Assembly (NCBI GenBank): GCA_913774845.1
Contig: CAJYJO010000030.1
Coordinates: forward strand, 1 to 64,000
DNA from: an uncultured Microbacterium sp.
Lineage (GTDB): Bacteria > Actinomycetota > Actinomycetes > Actinomycetales > Microbacteriaceae
DNA: 64,000 bases
Direction of reading: 5' to 3'
This document shows positions 6,690 through 15,807 of the stretch, piece by piece (position 1 is the stretch's first letter; the number at the start of each line of letters is the position of its first letter). The position numbers and the translations under genes are program-made. A model generated the notes under the pieces. The model made no database searches. It had not been told where the DNA came from and worked only from the letters and a program-made list of their open reading frames with translations.

Positions 6690-9600
6690 TTGAATGTCTG
6701 GAGTCGTGCAGGCGCGATCGCCGGCCGCGGATTTCATTTCCAGGATGCTGTGGGGGCATGGTTTTGTGCTCGGCTACTGGGCGGATCCGATGGAGCCCAC
6801 CGCGTAGTGCCCGAAGGCTACGAAGATCTTCAAATCGACGGTGATGTGCCTCTTTTTGTTCAGGTGAAGAGCCGACAAGAGCGACGGGGATCGTTCACGT
6901 TGTCAGAGACCGGGGACCATCTGGTCGAGATGTGGGAGAAGCACCGGGCACGAGGGTTCGTGACTGGTCGGCTGATCCTGGTGGTAGAACGACCGGTGGC
7001 GGGCGAAGTCTTCGATGATCTCAACCGCACTCTCAGCGACCTCGACGCCTCGCATCCGCTGAGATCCGTCATCGCAGAGAAGGTTGGCCCCGATCTCGCC
7101 GAACTCTTGACGATCTCGACCATCCTCACTCTCGACTGGCAGCTCGCCCACGATCAGGCGGTTACCGCCCTTGCAGACTCCTTGAATGCTGCCCGCGCTG
7201 CCTGCGAGTTCGTCGAGCGGTCGTTGCGAATCGATGTCGCAAACGCCGCCGACGCCAATGCGGCCGTTACCGTCCCTGAACTTGCTGTCGGCATCGACCG
7301 ATCGGAGGTCAGACACCGGGCAGAGAGTGCACTGCGGTTGCTAGATGCAGATGCGCTATCACGAGCGATCACAGACGGGACCTGCGTGCCTGTCAGATTT
7401 GTCGACCTTGGAGCCCACGACGACTATTACGCAGGTACGTCGGCGCGGCCCGAGCATATTGCCGCAGGGCTGCCCGCCCCAATGCCCGACGCTGTCGGCG
7501 ATGCAGTCACGGCCCTGAGCGCGGGCAAGCCAGTCCTGTTCGTCGGACCGTCCGGAGTCGGCAAGTCAACGGCGGTATGGTCCGCTGTCTATACGCGACG
7601 TGATGTCGTTTGGTACGAGGTGAGGCGTACAGATACCGAAGCAATCCGGAGCATTGTCGACCTGGCAGTTTCCTTCGCCACCAACGACCGGAATCAGATC
7701 GGATTCGTCCTCGACGGGGTGGGAACAGGCCAGTTGCTCGGGTGGGACGAACTCGTAGACGCAACTTCGCACTTGACCGGGGTCATGACGCTTGGCTCAG
7801 TCAGAAATGAAGACTTGATCGGCGTCCGCGACACGGCGCGATGTGCGCTCGTTCGCGTGTCTCTTACTGAGCAGATAGCGGAGGCGCTTTATGTCAGTCT
7901 CCAGAACGACCGGCTCACCAGTCTCCCACACTGGCGGGAAGCGTATGACGCGGCGGATGGGCTGACTCTCGAATACACGTACATGCTCACACGAGGACGT
8001 CGTCTTGGAGCCGTCCTTCGCGACCAAGTGATGAACCACATCTGCCAAGGTCGAGAAACCGAACTGCGGGTTCTTGCCCTCGTTTCCACGGCCTCGCAAT
8101 GGGGAGCCGCCCTGAGTATCCCCCAACTTGAATCCGCGCTGCCAACAGAAGGCGCACTGCGCCGTGCGTTGCTTCGCCTGGCGGAGGAACACCTCGTTCT
8201 GGTGTCCGGCGAAACCGTGCGTGGATTGCACCCACTTCGCTCGCGTCTACTGTCCAAATACTTACATGAGGCGCCCCCACCTTCGGTGGCCCAAACAATT
8301 CAGAAGCTCGTCAGTCTGGTTGCGGCGGAATTCCTGCCGACTCTTCTTGTAGGCATTGCACGCGATGCGCCTGCGGCTCTTCCGTCGGCAATAAACAGGC
8401 TTCAGAACCGGTTGGCGCAGGCACCAGTTGGCGAGTTGATCACGGGTTTGCAAGCAGTCAAGCTCGCGGATCTGCAGGGCCGGTCCGAGCATTGGCTTGA
8501 AGTGCTCAACCGAAATGACGTGCCTCCACCATCTCGTGTTTTCACGCTGCAACTGGCGATCGTGGACGGCGACTGGAGCGGCATGCCCTTTCCACAGAAC
8601 GTCGCCAAGGCCGTCAGTGAGCTGCGTGAGGTCGCCAAGGAGCCGTTCCCGGGCCTCGCAACAGTCATGAGAAATATCGGGGTCAGTCGTATAATGGACG
8701 CCGTCTTTTCGCTACACCGACTATCGGACCTCGAAAGCCTCTTCAGCGCGATCCACGGAGCAGATCCGGAACTCCTCCAGGACATCGACGTCAATTTCGG
8801 CACGCATCTGGACAACGGACGCCGACCGGCTAGTTTCTCTCAGGAACCGCCGCTGGAGGCGTTAGCTGAGTTGACAATGGCGGCGCGGATGCTTACTCCA
8901 GGTGTCGCTGAAGGAGTCACAAGATTGGCCGGCGGCGCAGACCGGATCCTCGATCGACTGACCGAGCGGTTCATGGGCGCGCATTCGCTATTCATTGTCG
9001 ATTCCCACGATGGCAAAATACTGCATGGTTCCATCATCCATGTTTCGGACGCGGTTCAGGGTGACGCTGATCGAAATGCGAAGGAACTTGCTCGTCTCGG
9101 CGTCGCATGCATACCGAGTGTAGATAGCGCAGACATATCAACGAAGCTCCCAGGCGGAAATGACTATCGCATCGGCGATATGCAGCTGGGAATATCTAAG
9201 CTCCAACGAAGATCGCTCCACGCGAGGTCCTCCGTCGCTTCGAACAGGCAAACCGCTAATCTCGCGGCCGCGCGGCTGCATCAGTTGACACGGACTGAGC
9301 GCGTTTCCGTCGGGGAAGCGGGGCTAAGACTCGCGGATGCTGTTCTGGACCGCACGGCATTGATCTGGCTACGTGGTGAAACTCGCTCCAGCGTGGTTGC
9401 CGCATTACAGGAAGACGCGGCGTCGCTCGCGGAGATGGCTAATCGATTGGTTCCGGTTGTCGATTCGCCGCTAGATGGGACGTCGGCACCCCCATCCGAT
9501 GACTTGCATAGTGTCTTGAGCGGGATTGCGCTCGATCTTCCCAGAAGACTGGTCGATCCCACAGGTCACCGAGCGTTGGCGATGTATCTGAGTGAAAACT

Positions 9601-10571
9601 TGGTGGAGGCTGCGATCAAATGCAAACGAGAACCGTGGGACCTGATTGCTGAAGACCCGTCCGATGCAATTGACCGGATTGTCGGACGTCTCGAGGACCT
9701 TTCCGCCATCCTGGAAACGATTGCGGCGAACGAGACGAGCGGCAGTGATATACGCCGAGCGGCCCGTTCGGGTGAGTCCGGTCTAGCTCTCGCTCGCGCT
9801 GGCACCCTTGCCCGACGAAATGGATCTCGAACCGCTCAGCGCCAGCGCGACCTGCAACTGTCTGCCTTGCGCGAACTAGGGCTTGAGGCGACCTCATACG
9901 AGCGGGCCACAGATCGTGTTTACGAAGGCTGGCCTCCGCAGCAGCGCGCCGTCGGAATCAAGGTTCCTGATCCGCTCGAATGGTTCAAGCACTCGCCGGA
10001 GGTGCTGCACAAGCTGACCCCAGACTCGGGTTCGTATGGGTACCGACCCCCCTTAATCGTTTTCCCGGAGATTGGGGGATACCGAGTGGACCGCCTTGCA
10101 TTCACAATCATCCGTACCGCACATTCGAGCGAGACTGCTCTCGACGATTGGACAGGACTGGTGCCGCCGGCCTGGACGACCCCTCGATCCGATGCATACA
10201 AAGCAGGAATCCACGCGGCTACCGTGCTTTCTGGGCTCGAAGTGATGCGGCGTTACCACATCGCCCACGACGTTGCGGAGCTGCGCGCCCGCTTCCAACT
10301 CGAACTCGACCAGGCGGTTCTCAAATTACAGGCGTTCGACAACGTCGCGACGGACGTCGTCGCCAAGCACCTTGATACTATTCGCTCGCGTCTAGTTGAG
10401 GAGCTAGAAGATTTAACTCAGGTCGCTGAGGACGAGACGATCGCCGCACATCTGCTCGGATCGGTGCTAGGGGTGGAATCCGAACTCGGAACATCGGTAA
10501 CCGCCCACGGCGTGCTAGCACTGCAATGCGACGTGGATATCGAGGTGGCAACTTCTTTCACAGAGCGATAG
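6690..10571 (+). CDS. Cap4-type nuclease fused to P-loop (STAND-like) NTPase, putative anti-phage effector
   Basis: 1293 aa. The N-terminus (about 1-160) matches the Cap4/DUF4297 dsDNA endonuclease pattern: RGFHFQDAVG (13-22), PEGYEDLQIDG (41-51), FVQVKS (56-61), giving the E/D...QxK catalytic set of a PD-(D/E)xK fold. A Walker A motif GPSGVGKST lies at about 286-294, followed by a Walker-B-like GFVLDGVG about 50 residues later, then winged-helix-like and long helical C-terminal regions (about 450-1293) with no family I recognise. Nuclease + NTPase + large C-terminal sensor is the Avs/STAND defence layout. TTG 6690 was chosen because CGAGG lies about 6 bp upstream and translation from there keeps the whole nuclease motif; no ATG fits. 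Codon use is clearly less GC-biased than the neighbours, suggesting transfer. Confidence 0.8.
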   Translation: MNVWSRAGAIAGRGFHFQDAVGAWFCARLLGGSDGAHRVVPEGYEDLQIDGDVPLFVQVKSRQERRGSFTLSETGDHLVEMWEKHRARGFVTGRLILVVERPVAGEVFDDLNRTLSDLDASHPLRSVIAEKVGPDLAELLTISTILTLDWQLAHDQAVTALADSLNAARAACEFVERSLRIDVANAADANAAVTVPELAVGIDRSEVRHRAESALRLLDADALSRAITDGTCVPVRFVDLGAHDDYYAGTSARPEHIAAGLPAPMPDAVGDAVTALSAGKPVLFVGPSGVGKSTAVWSAVYTRRDVVWYEVRRTDTEAIRSIVDLAVSFATNDRNQIGFVLDGVGTGQLLGWDELVDATSHLTGVMTLGSVRNEDLIGVRDTARCALVRVSLTEQIAEALYVSLQNDRLTSLPHWREAYDAADGLTLEYTYMLTRGRRLGAVLRDQVMNHICQGRETELRVLALVSTASQWGAALSIPQLESALPTEGALRRALLRLAEEHLVLVSGETVRGLHPLRSRLLSKYLHEAPPPSVAQTIQKLVSLVAAEFLPTLLVGIARDAPAALPSAINRLQNRLAQAPVGELITGLQAVKLADLQGRSEHWLEVLNRNDVPPPSRVFTLQLAIVDGDWSGMPFPQNVAKAVSELREVAKEPFPGLATVMRNIGVSRIMDAVFSLHRLSDLESLFSAIHGADPELLQDIDVNFGTHLDNGRRPASFSQEPPLEALAELTMAARMLTPGVAEGVTRLAGGADRILDRLTERFMGAHSLFIVDSHDGKILHGSIIHVSDAVQGDADRNAKELARLGVACIPSVDSADISTKLPGGNDYRIGDMQLGISKLQRRSLHARSSVASNRQTANLAAARLHQLTRTERVSVGEAGLRLADAVLDRTALIWLRGETRSSVVAALQEDAASLAEMANRLVPVVDSPLDGTSAPPSDDLHSVLSGIALDLPRRLVDPTGHRALAMYLSENLVEAAIKCKREPWDLIAEDPSDAIDRIVGRLEDLSAILETIAANETSGSDIRRAARSGESGLALARAGTLARRNGSRTAQRQRDLQLSALRELGLEATSYERATDRVYEGWPPQQRAVGIKVPDPLEWFKHSPEVLHKLTPDSGSYGYRPPLIVFPEIGGYRVDRLAFTIIRTAHSSETALDDWTGLVPPAWTTPRSDAYKAGIHAATVLSGLEVMRRYHIAHDVAELRARFQLELDQAVLKLQAFDNVATDVVAKHLDTIRSRLVEELEDLTQVAEDETIAAHLLGSVLGVESELGTSVTAHGVLALQCDVDIEVATSFTER

Positions 10572-10764
10572 GCCGCCATCTATAGCAATTGGGCGTGAGG
10601 AACGGACGGAGCACTTGTGCCCGTCCGAGAGTGGGGGAACCGTCCAGAGCGCCGTTGGAGCCCTTCTACGGTGCTGCTGCGCATGCAGCCCGTGGACAGC
10701 GGCGAATATGCGCAAACCCCGCCCAAACTTTCGTTTGGACGGGGTTCGAATAACGCACGTTTGG
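10572..10764. other. Intergenic region between effector and tRNA-Ser
   Basis: No gene seen. It contains the minus-strand tRNA terminator at 10715-10746. I found no integrase, and no clear copy of the tRNA-Ser 3' end at the other side of the island. Confidence 0.5.
10715..10746 (-). terminator. Intrinsic terminator downstream of tRNA-Ser(TGA)
   Basis: 14-bp stem with one mismatch: AACCCCGTCCAAAC on the minus strand pairs with GTTTGGGCGGGGTT around a 4-base loop, starting 18 bp past the tRNA 3' end and ending in TTT. Confidence 0.85.
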
Positions 10765-10849
10765 CGGAGGGTGTGGGATTCGAACCCACGGGACATTGCT
10801 GCCCACTGGTTTTCAAGACCAGGTCCATCGGCCGCTCGGACAACCCTCC
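10765..10849 (-). tRNA. tRNA-Ser(TGA)
   Basis: On the minus strand it begins GGAGGGTTGTCCGAGCGGCC and ends ACCCTCC plus discriminator G, a 7-bp acceptor stem. The anticodon stem-loop ACTGGTTTTCAAGACCAGG, read in reverse complement, gives anticodon TGA. The T-loop is GGGTTCGAATCCC, and a long variable arm is present. It flanks the right end of the accessory island. Confidence 0.95.
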
Positions 10850-10947
10850 CGAACGCACCGAGTCTACCGAGCCGGGGAGCCGTCGACATGCGCCGCCGGA
10901 CGCGACGGCGGCCCGTGGCGGGAACCACGGACCACCGCCGTTCGGTG

Positions 10948-12765
10948 TCAGCCGAGCGGACCGTAGGCCGCCGGGGTCGTGCGGGCGTGGGTCGCCTGCT
11001 CGAAGCCGTAGGCGAGGCCCAGCAGCGGACCCTCGGCGAAGTCACGGCCGAGGAACTCCAGGTTCACTCCCCCGGTCGAGGCCTCGGTCGCGAGCCCCTG
11101 CCCCATCGGCACCGTGACCGCCGGCAGACCCGTGTTGGGGCTGAGACGCATGTTCGCGGTGCTGATCGTGGCGTAGGTGTTCGCGCTCGGGTAGATGACG
11201 GCATCCAGCTTCTGAGCGTCCATGAACGCGGTCATGATCTGCTTGCCCTTGGCCAGCTGCAGGGTGTGCGACCCCTGCGGGCCGGCCCAGGCCTGGTACG
11301 CCGCCTCGGTCACTGCCGCGCGCTGACCGTAAGGGTTGCTCGCGCGACCGGGGACGATGTTCGGCGACTGCGAGATCGCGAGCAGACTGCGCGCGCTCAC
11401 CGCCGGGTTCAGGGAGGCGGTGATGTAGTTCTGCAGGTCGTGGTTGAACTCGGGGCCGCTCCCGCTGCCCTCGCCGACGATGGCCGCGAAGCCGTCGGGC
11501 GGGGTCAGCTCGACGACCGTCGCCCCGCGCTGCTCGAGGGTCTTCTTCGCCTGCTCGAACAGGCGCAGCGTCGTGGGGTTGCTGCCGACGAGCGACGGGA
11601 AGTATCCGAGCTTCTTTCCGGTCAGCGCGCCGTCGTCGAGGTACGAGGTGTACGTCTCGGGCACCTTCCCGGCCTGGCGAGCGGTCACCGGGTCACCGGC
11701 GTCCTCCCCGACCACCGCGTCGAGCGCGATCGCGGCATCCTGAACCGAGCGGGCGATCGGACCGCCGGTGTCCTGCGAGAGGGCGAGCGGCACGATGCCG
11801 TCGCGGCTCGCGAGGCCCACCGTGGGACGCACGCCGACGAGCTGGTTGTAGGTCGAGGGGATGCGGATCGAGCCGCCGGTGTCGGTGCCGAAACCGATGC
11901 CGGCGAGGTTCGCGGCGATCGCAGCGCCCGTTCCCCCGCTCGACCCGCCCGAGGTCTTCGTGGTGTCGTAGGGGCTCGAGACGATACGGGACGCACCCGC
12001 GGGCTGGAACGCCGACCATTCGGAGCTCAGGTTGATGGCGAACTCGTCCATCGAGGCCTTGGCGACGATCACCGCGCCGTCGGCGCGGAGCCCCTTCACC
12101 ATGGTCGCGTCGGTCGAGGTCTGGTTGTCGTTCCAGCAGCCGCATCCGGCCGTGGTGGGCATGTCGACGGTGTTGTAGTTGTCCTTCAGAGCCACCGGGA
12201 TGCCGAGCAGCATCCCCGTCATCCCCTTCTCGGCGCGGATCGCGTCGGCCTCCGCCGCGGCCTTCAACGCGACCTCGCTCGTCGTGATGATCGAGTTGAG
12301 CGGGCGGACACCGGTCGGACGCACGGTCTTGTCGTACGCCGCGATGCGATCGAGGTACTGCTGCGTGAGCGACACCGAGGTGATCACCCCGGCATTCATC
12401 GCCGCCTGCATGGCCACCGCGTCGGCCTCGACAATCTCGAACGGTCCGTCGTCGTAGATGATGCGCTCCGACAGCAGGGCGAGGTCGGATGCCGTCACGG
12501 CATCGTCGTCGTCGAGGTCGAACCGCGCGGCATCCGCCCATCCGGCCCCACCCGAGGTCGCACCCAGGTGCGGGGCGAGGGCCTCGAGGTCGGCCGTGGT
12601 CACCCGCGCATCGCCGGTGACGTCGAGCTCGGTGTAGTACGGCGCGAGGAAGGGCGCGCCGACGACGGGGGCGGCGAGCGCCGCAGAGGGCGCGACGACC
12701 GCCCCGGCGACGACGACGCCGACGGAGGCGGACACGGCCAGGACACGGCGGGCCAAGGGGGTCAT
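10948..12765 (-). CDS. Secreted amidase-signature hydrolase with N-terminal dockerin domain
   Basis: 605 aa. Signal peptide at residues 1-32 (basic MTPLARR, long hydrophobic core, ALAAP cleavage). Residues about 48-102 are a type-I dockerin-like pair of calcium loops: DVTGDARVTTADL (48-60) and DLDDDDAVTASDL (83-95), spaced by a linker. Then comes the amidase signature domain: Lys in VALKDN, Ser-rich SGGSSGGTGAA, and the nucleophile region GTDTGGSIRIP, i.e. the Ser-cisSer-Lys triad. The amide substrate is unknown. ATG 12765 has AAGGA 6 bp upstream; an alternative ATG at 12810 overlaps the upstream stop (ATGA) and would add 15 residues. It is directly downstream of the cohesin-like gene. Confidence 0.88.
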   Translation of the reverse strand: MTPLARRVLAVSASVGVVVAGAVVAPSAALAAPVVGAPFLAPYYTELDVTGDARVTTADLEALAPHLGATSGGAGWADAARFDLDDDDAVTASDLALLSERIIYDDGPFEIVEADAVAMQAAMNAGVITSVSLTQQYLDRIAAYDKTVRPTGVRPLNSIITTSEVALKAAAEADAIRAEKGMTGMLLGIPVALKDNYNTVDMPTTAGCGCWNDNQTSTDATMVKGLRADGAVIVAKASMDEFAINLSSEWSAFQPAGASRIVSSPYDTTKTSGGSSGGTGAAIAANLAGIGFGTDTGGSIRIPSTYNQLVGVRPTVGLASRDGIVPLALSQDTGGPIARSVQDAAIALDAVVGEDAGDPVTARQAGKVPETYTSYLDDGALTGKKLGYFPSLVGSNPTTLRLFEQAKKTLEQRGATVVELTPPDGFAAIVGEGSGSGPEFNHDLQNYITASLNPAVSARSLLAISQSPNIVPGRASNPYGQRAAVTEAAYQAWAGPQGSHTLQLAKGKQIMTAFMDAQKLDAVIYPSANTYATISTANMRLSPNTGLPAVTVPMGQGLATEASTGGVNLEFLGRDFAEGPLLGLAYGFEQATHARTTPAAYGPLG

Positions 12766-12806
12766 GACGGATCCTTCGCGGAAGAGAACGGACGAACGGG
12801 ACGCGG

Positions 12807-13556
12807 TCATTCCTGCACCGCCTGACGGCGGCGGAGCACGACCAGGACGGCACCGGCGACGAGCGCGGCGACGCCGAGGGCACCGGAGATCAGCCACGCG
12901 GCGGCGTCGACACCGGTGGTGGCGAGATCGCCCGGAGCATTGGCGGCGGGGAGCGGCGTGGCCGACGCCGACGACGAGGTCGACGGAGACGGCGACGACG
13001 AGACCGTCGGCTGCGGCACCGGACCCGGCTGGGCCGCGATGGCGACGGTCTGGGATGCCACGCCCTCCGCCGTCACGACGTCGCCGATCGACGACACCAG
13101 ACGCACCGATGACAGCTCGACGACGGCCGAGCCGGCAGCGAGGGTCCGCAGCGGGATGACCGCCAGGACCACACCGCTCGTCCCGGCGAGACCGGGCGAG
13201 GTGCCCAGACGCGTGTGCGTCACGGTCAGCGTGCCGGACCCCGTGGCCGACGACGTGAAGCCGCCGTCCGGTCCGGTGGGGGCCTCGTCGGCGGGTGCCA
13301 CGAGCTCGGGGTCGAAAGCGAGCTCGAGGTCGTAGGAGTAGAGGTCGCTCACCCCCGAGGCCGTGACGGTGGCGACGAGGGAATCGCCCTCGGTGACGTC
13401 GGTCTCGTCGAGCGAGAGCGACAGCGTCGCGGCGGGCGGGGCGGCGTGGGCCGCGGGGGCGACGAGCAGCGGCCCGAGAAGGGCCAGAGCCGCCACGAGA
13501 GCGGCACCGAGCCGGCGGGCCGGTCTCGGACGGGGAGGTGTGCGGTGTGCAGACAT
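12807..13556 (-). CDS. LATTG-anchored surface protein with a single cohesin-like domain
   Basis: 249 aa. Signal peptide (about 1-38, ending AAHAAPP), a cohesin-like beta domain (about 43-172; features LSLDETDVTEGDSL, YSYDLELAFDPELV, and a late VVLAVIPLRTLAAGSAVVEL strand pair), a Ser/Pro/Thr linker (about 175-205), then LATTG (about 209-213), a membrane helix and RRRQ tail: a sortase sorting signal of the LAxTG type used by class E sortases. It is therefore likely covalently wall-bound with one cohesin displayed. GAGGAG precedes ATG 13556. The next gene encodes a dockerin-bearing amidase, the natural partner. The cohesin assignment is by pattern reading. Confidence 0.82.
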   Translation of the reverse strand: MSAHRTPPRPRPARRLGAALVAALALLGPLLVAPAAHAAPPAATLSLSLDETDVTEGDSLVATVTASGVSDLYSYDLELAFDPELVAPADEAPTGPDGGFTSSATGSGTLTVTHTRLGTSPGLAGTSGVVLAVIPLRTLAAGSAVVELSSVRLVSSIGDVVTAEGVASQTVAIAAQPGPVPQPTVSSSPSPSTSSSASATPLPAANAPGDLATTGVDAAAWLISGALGVAALVAGAVLVVLRRRQAVQE

Positions 13557-13787
13557 GCGGGGTGAGGCTCCTCGGGAGACGGGGCGAGCACGACCGGGAT
13601 CCGCGCGGGCCTCTCGGCATCCGACGGTCGCTGGGGGTGCTCCGACCTTTCCAGGGCGGCATGTCGGACACGTTGCGGTCTGTTTCGGTCGCATCTCGCC
13701 CGGGGTCCAGGGTCGACGTTTTCCGGAAGAGAGGTCCTCGCGTCCAGCCCCCGAGCCCACCGCGCGCCGCGGGATAGCGTCGAGCGC

Positions 13788-15053
13788 ATGGCACCGACCG
13801 CGCGCAGTCCCCTCGCCTCGCTCTTCCTCCGCCTGGGGAGACAGGTGTGGGTGCGCGCGGCGATCTTCACCCTCATCGCGATCGTGGTCGTCCTGGCCGC
13901 GCGCTTCATCGGGCCGTTGCTGCCGTTCTCGTTCAGCATCGATCTGGCCGAGGGCGCCGTCGACGAACTCCTGCAGATCATCGCCACGGCGATGCTGACG
14001 GTGAGCACGTTCTCGGTGACGGCGATGGTCACCGCGTTCTCGTCGGCGACGACGACCGCCACCCCGCGCTCGACGCAGCTGCTGATCGCCGACCCCACCT
14101 CGCAGAACGCCGTCTCGACGTTCGTGGGCGCCTTCACGTTCTCGCTGGTGGGGATCGTCGCGCTCTCCACCGGGTACTACCAACGGCAGGGCCGCACGAT
14201 CCTCTTCGTCGCGACCCTCGTGGTCATCGGCATCGTCGTGTTCACCCTGCTGCGGTGGATCTCGCACCTGTCGACCTTCGGCCGTATGGCCGACGTCATC
14301 GACCGCGTCGAGAGGGCGGCCGCGACCTCGCTCCGGCTGCACGCCGAATCACCCACCCTCGGCGCCCGACCCGCGATCGCCGTACCGGCCGAGGCCCGGG
14401 CCGTGCACGCGGAACGGGTGGGCTACGTCACGCACGTCGACGTGGCGGGGCTCGATCGCATCGCCGATCGCCTCGACCTCGACATCCACGTGCGCGCCAC
14501 CCCGGGACGCATCGCCGATGCCCGCCTCCCCCTCGCGCTCGTCACCGGCCCCCTCGATGACGACGACGTCGCCCGGGTGCGTCGCGCGTTCCGTATCGAG
14601 AACCACCGCACCTACGAGCAGGACCCCCGCTTCGGCGTCATCGCCCTCAGCGAGATCGGCAGCCGCGCCCTCTCCGCAGCGACCAACGACCCGGGGACCG
14701 CGATCGAGGTGATCGCCGCTCTCCAGCGGGTCTTCGATGCAGCGCTCGCCACGGAGGCGGAACACCGCGTCGCGCACGAGCGGGTCTTCCTGCCGCCGCC
14801 CCGCCTCGCCGACCTCGTCGACGACGCCTTCCGCCCCCTCGCGCGCGACGGCGCATCCGACGTCGAGGTGCAGGTGCGCCTGCAGAAGTGCCTCGCCTCG
14901 CTCGCGGCATCCTCACCCGCCCGAGGCGGGGTGTTCCGGGATGCCGCCCGCGCGGCCCGCGAACGGGCTCGGCGCGAGCTGACACGCCAGGACCGCCGCG
15001 TGCTCGATGCCGCCGCGCGCACCGCCTGGAGCGGCGTCCCGGCATCGCGCTGA
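13788..15053 (+). CDS. DUF2254 family integral membrane protein
   Basis: 421 aa. Four membrane helices in the first 165 residues (about 24-45, 62-85, 113-133, 140-160), with the DUF2254 hallmark TAMVTAFSSATTTATPRSTQ between helices 2 and 3. The remaining 250 residues are soluble, mixed alpha/beta, probably cytoplasmic. The biochemical role of the family is unknown. Divergent from the cohesin/amidase operon across about 230 bp that must hold both promoters. Confidence 0.88.
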   Translation: MAPTARSPLASLFLRLGRQVWVRAAIFTLIAIVVVLAARFIGPLLPFSFSIDLAEGAVDELLQIIATAMLTVSTFSVTAMVTAFSSATTTATPRSTQLLIADPTSQNAVSTFVGAFTFSLVGIVALSTGYYQRQGRTILFVATLVVIGIVVFTLLRWISHLSTFGRMADVIDRVERAAATSLRLHAESPTLGARPAIAVPAEARAVHAERVGYVTHVDVAGLDRIADRLDLDIHVRATPGRIADARLPLALVTGPLDDDDVARVRRAFRIENHRTYEQDPRFGVIALSEIGSRALSAATNDPGTAIEVIAALQRVFDAALATEAEHRVAHERVFLPPPRLADLVDDAFRPLARDGASDVEVQVRLQKCLASLAASSPARGGVFRDAARAARERARRELTRQDRRVLDAAARTAWSGVPASR

Positions 15054-15171
15054 GAGGCCGCTATGGACGCGGTATCCGTTCACCGCGCACCCCGCCGTCG
15101 GTGGTGAGGCAGGAGTAGACCGAGATCATCACCCCACGACCCGCCGGGCCGTCCGAGTGGAGGAGGTCATC

Positions 15172-15462
15172 ATGCTCGTCACCACCCTGTCCGCGCAGAT
15201 CGTTCTCGCCGTCTTCGCGCTCGTCTACGCGGCATCCGTGCTCGCGGCGGTCGTCGCCGTCCGCGATCCGCAGGCATCCGCCGGCCTCAAGGCCGCGTGG
15301 GTGGCGGCCCTTCTGCTGCTGCCCCCGGTGGGACTGCTGGCCTGGGAGGCGGCACGTGTCGCCGATCACCGGGCCGCCCACCGCGTCGTGACCGTGCGCG
15401 ACCGCACCGCCTACCTGGCCGACCGCGCGGCCCACGTGGCGGGTGGTTCCGCGCGCGTCTGA
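15172..15462 (+). CDS. Small two-helix membrane protein
   Basis: 96 aa. Two hydrophobic helices (about 5-27 and 39-60) followed by a charged tail rich in Arg/Ala/His. The arrangement resembles the PLDc_N-type small membrane proteins (VYAASVLAAVV...LLLPPVGLLAWEA). Function unknown. GGAGGAGG lies 4 bp upstream of ATG 15172. Confidence 0.65.
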   Translation: MLVTTLSAQIVLAVFALVYAASVLAAVVAVRDPQASAGLKAAWVAALLLLPPVGLLAWEAARVADHRAAHRVVTVRDRTAYLADRAAHVAGGSARV

Positions 15463-15807
15463 CCGGCTGGGGCGCCGACGCCGACCGGCAGGGCGCCTCG
15501 GCGGACTCCGGGAGCCGGGGGCTCGGCACCGCGATGGTCGCCGGACCCTTCGACAGGCTCAGGGACCGGCCCGACGGCAGGGACCGGGACGAAGGCTCGG
15601 AAACCGGCGCGAAGGGCTCGGCACCGCGATGGTCGCCGGACCCTTCGACAAGCTCAGGGACCGGCCCGACGGGAGGGACCGGGACGAAGGCTCGGAGACC
15701 GGGGCGAAGGGCTCGGCACCGCGATGGTCGCCGGGCCCTTCGACAGGCTCAGGGACCGGCCCGAGGGCAGGGACCGGGGCGGAGGCGCCGCGGCGAGGGA
15801 GCGGGGG
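15463..15807. repeat. 95-bp tandem repeat, 2.8 copies
   Basis: Units begin with GGCTCGGCACCGCGATGGTC at 15520, 15615 and 15710, a strict 95-bp period; the last copy fades near 15786. Each unit contains CTTCGACAGGCTCAGGGA (one copy has CAAGCTC), the same core found inverted at 23075-23180. Non-coding; it lies between the small membrane protein gene and the convergent HAD gene. Confidence 0.9.

Noticed and set aside
3811-10764. Prophage or integrative element with integrase
   Set aside because: No integrase, relaxase, capsid or transposase gene and no clear att pair; only an island of unusual composition can be claimed.
12766-12810. Longer start for the amidase at 12810
   Set aside because: The shorter start at 12765 has an AAGGA site and gives a textbook signal peptide; the longer start remains possible because of its ATGA overlap.
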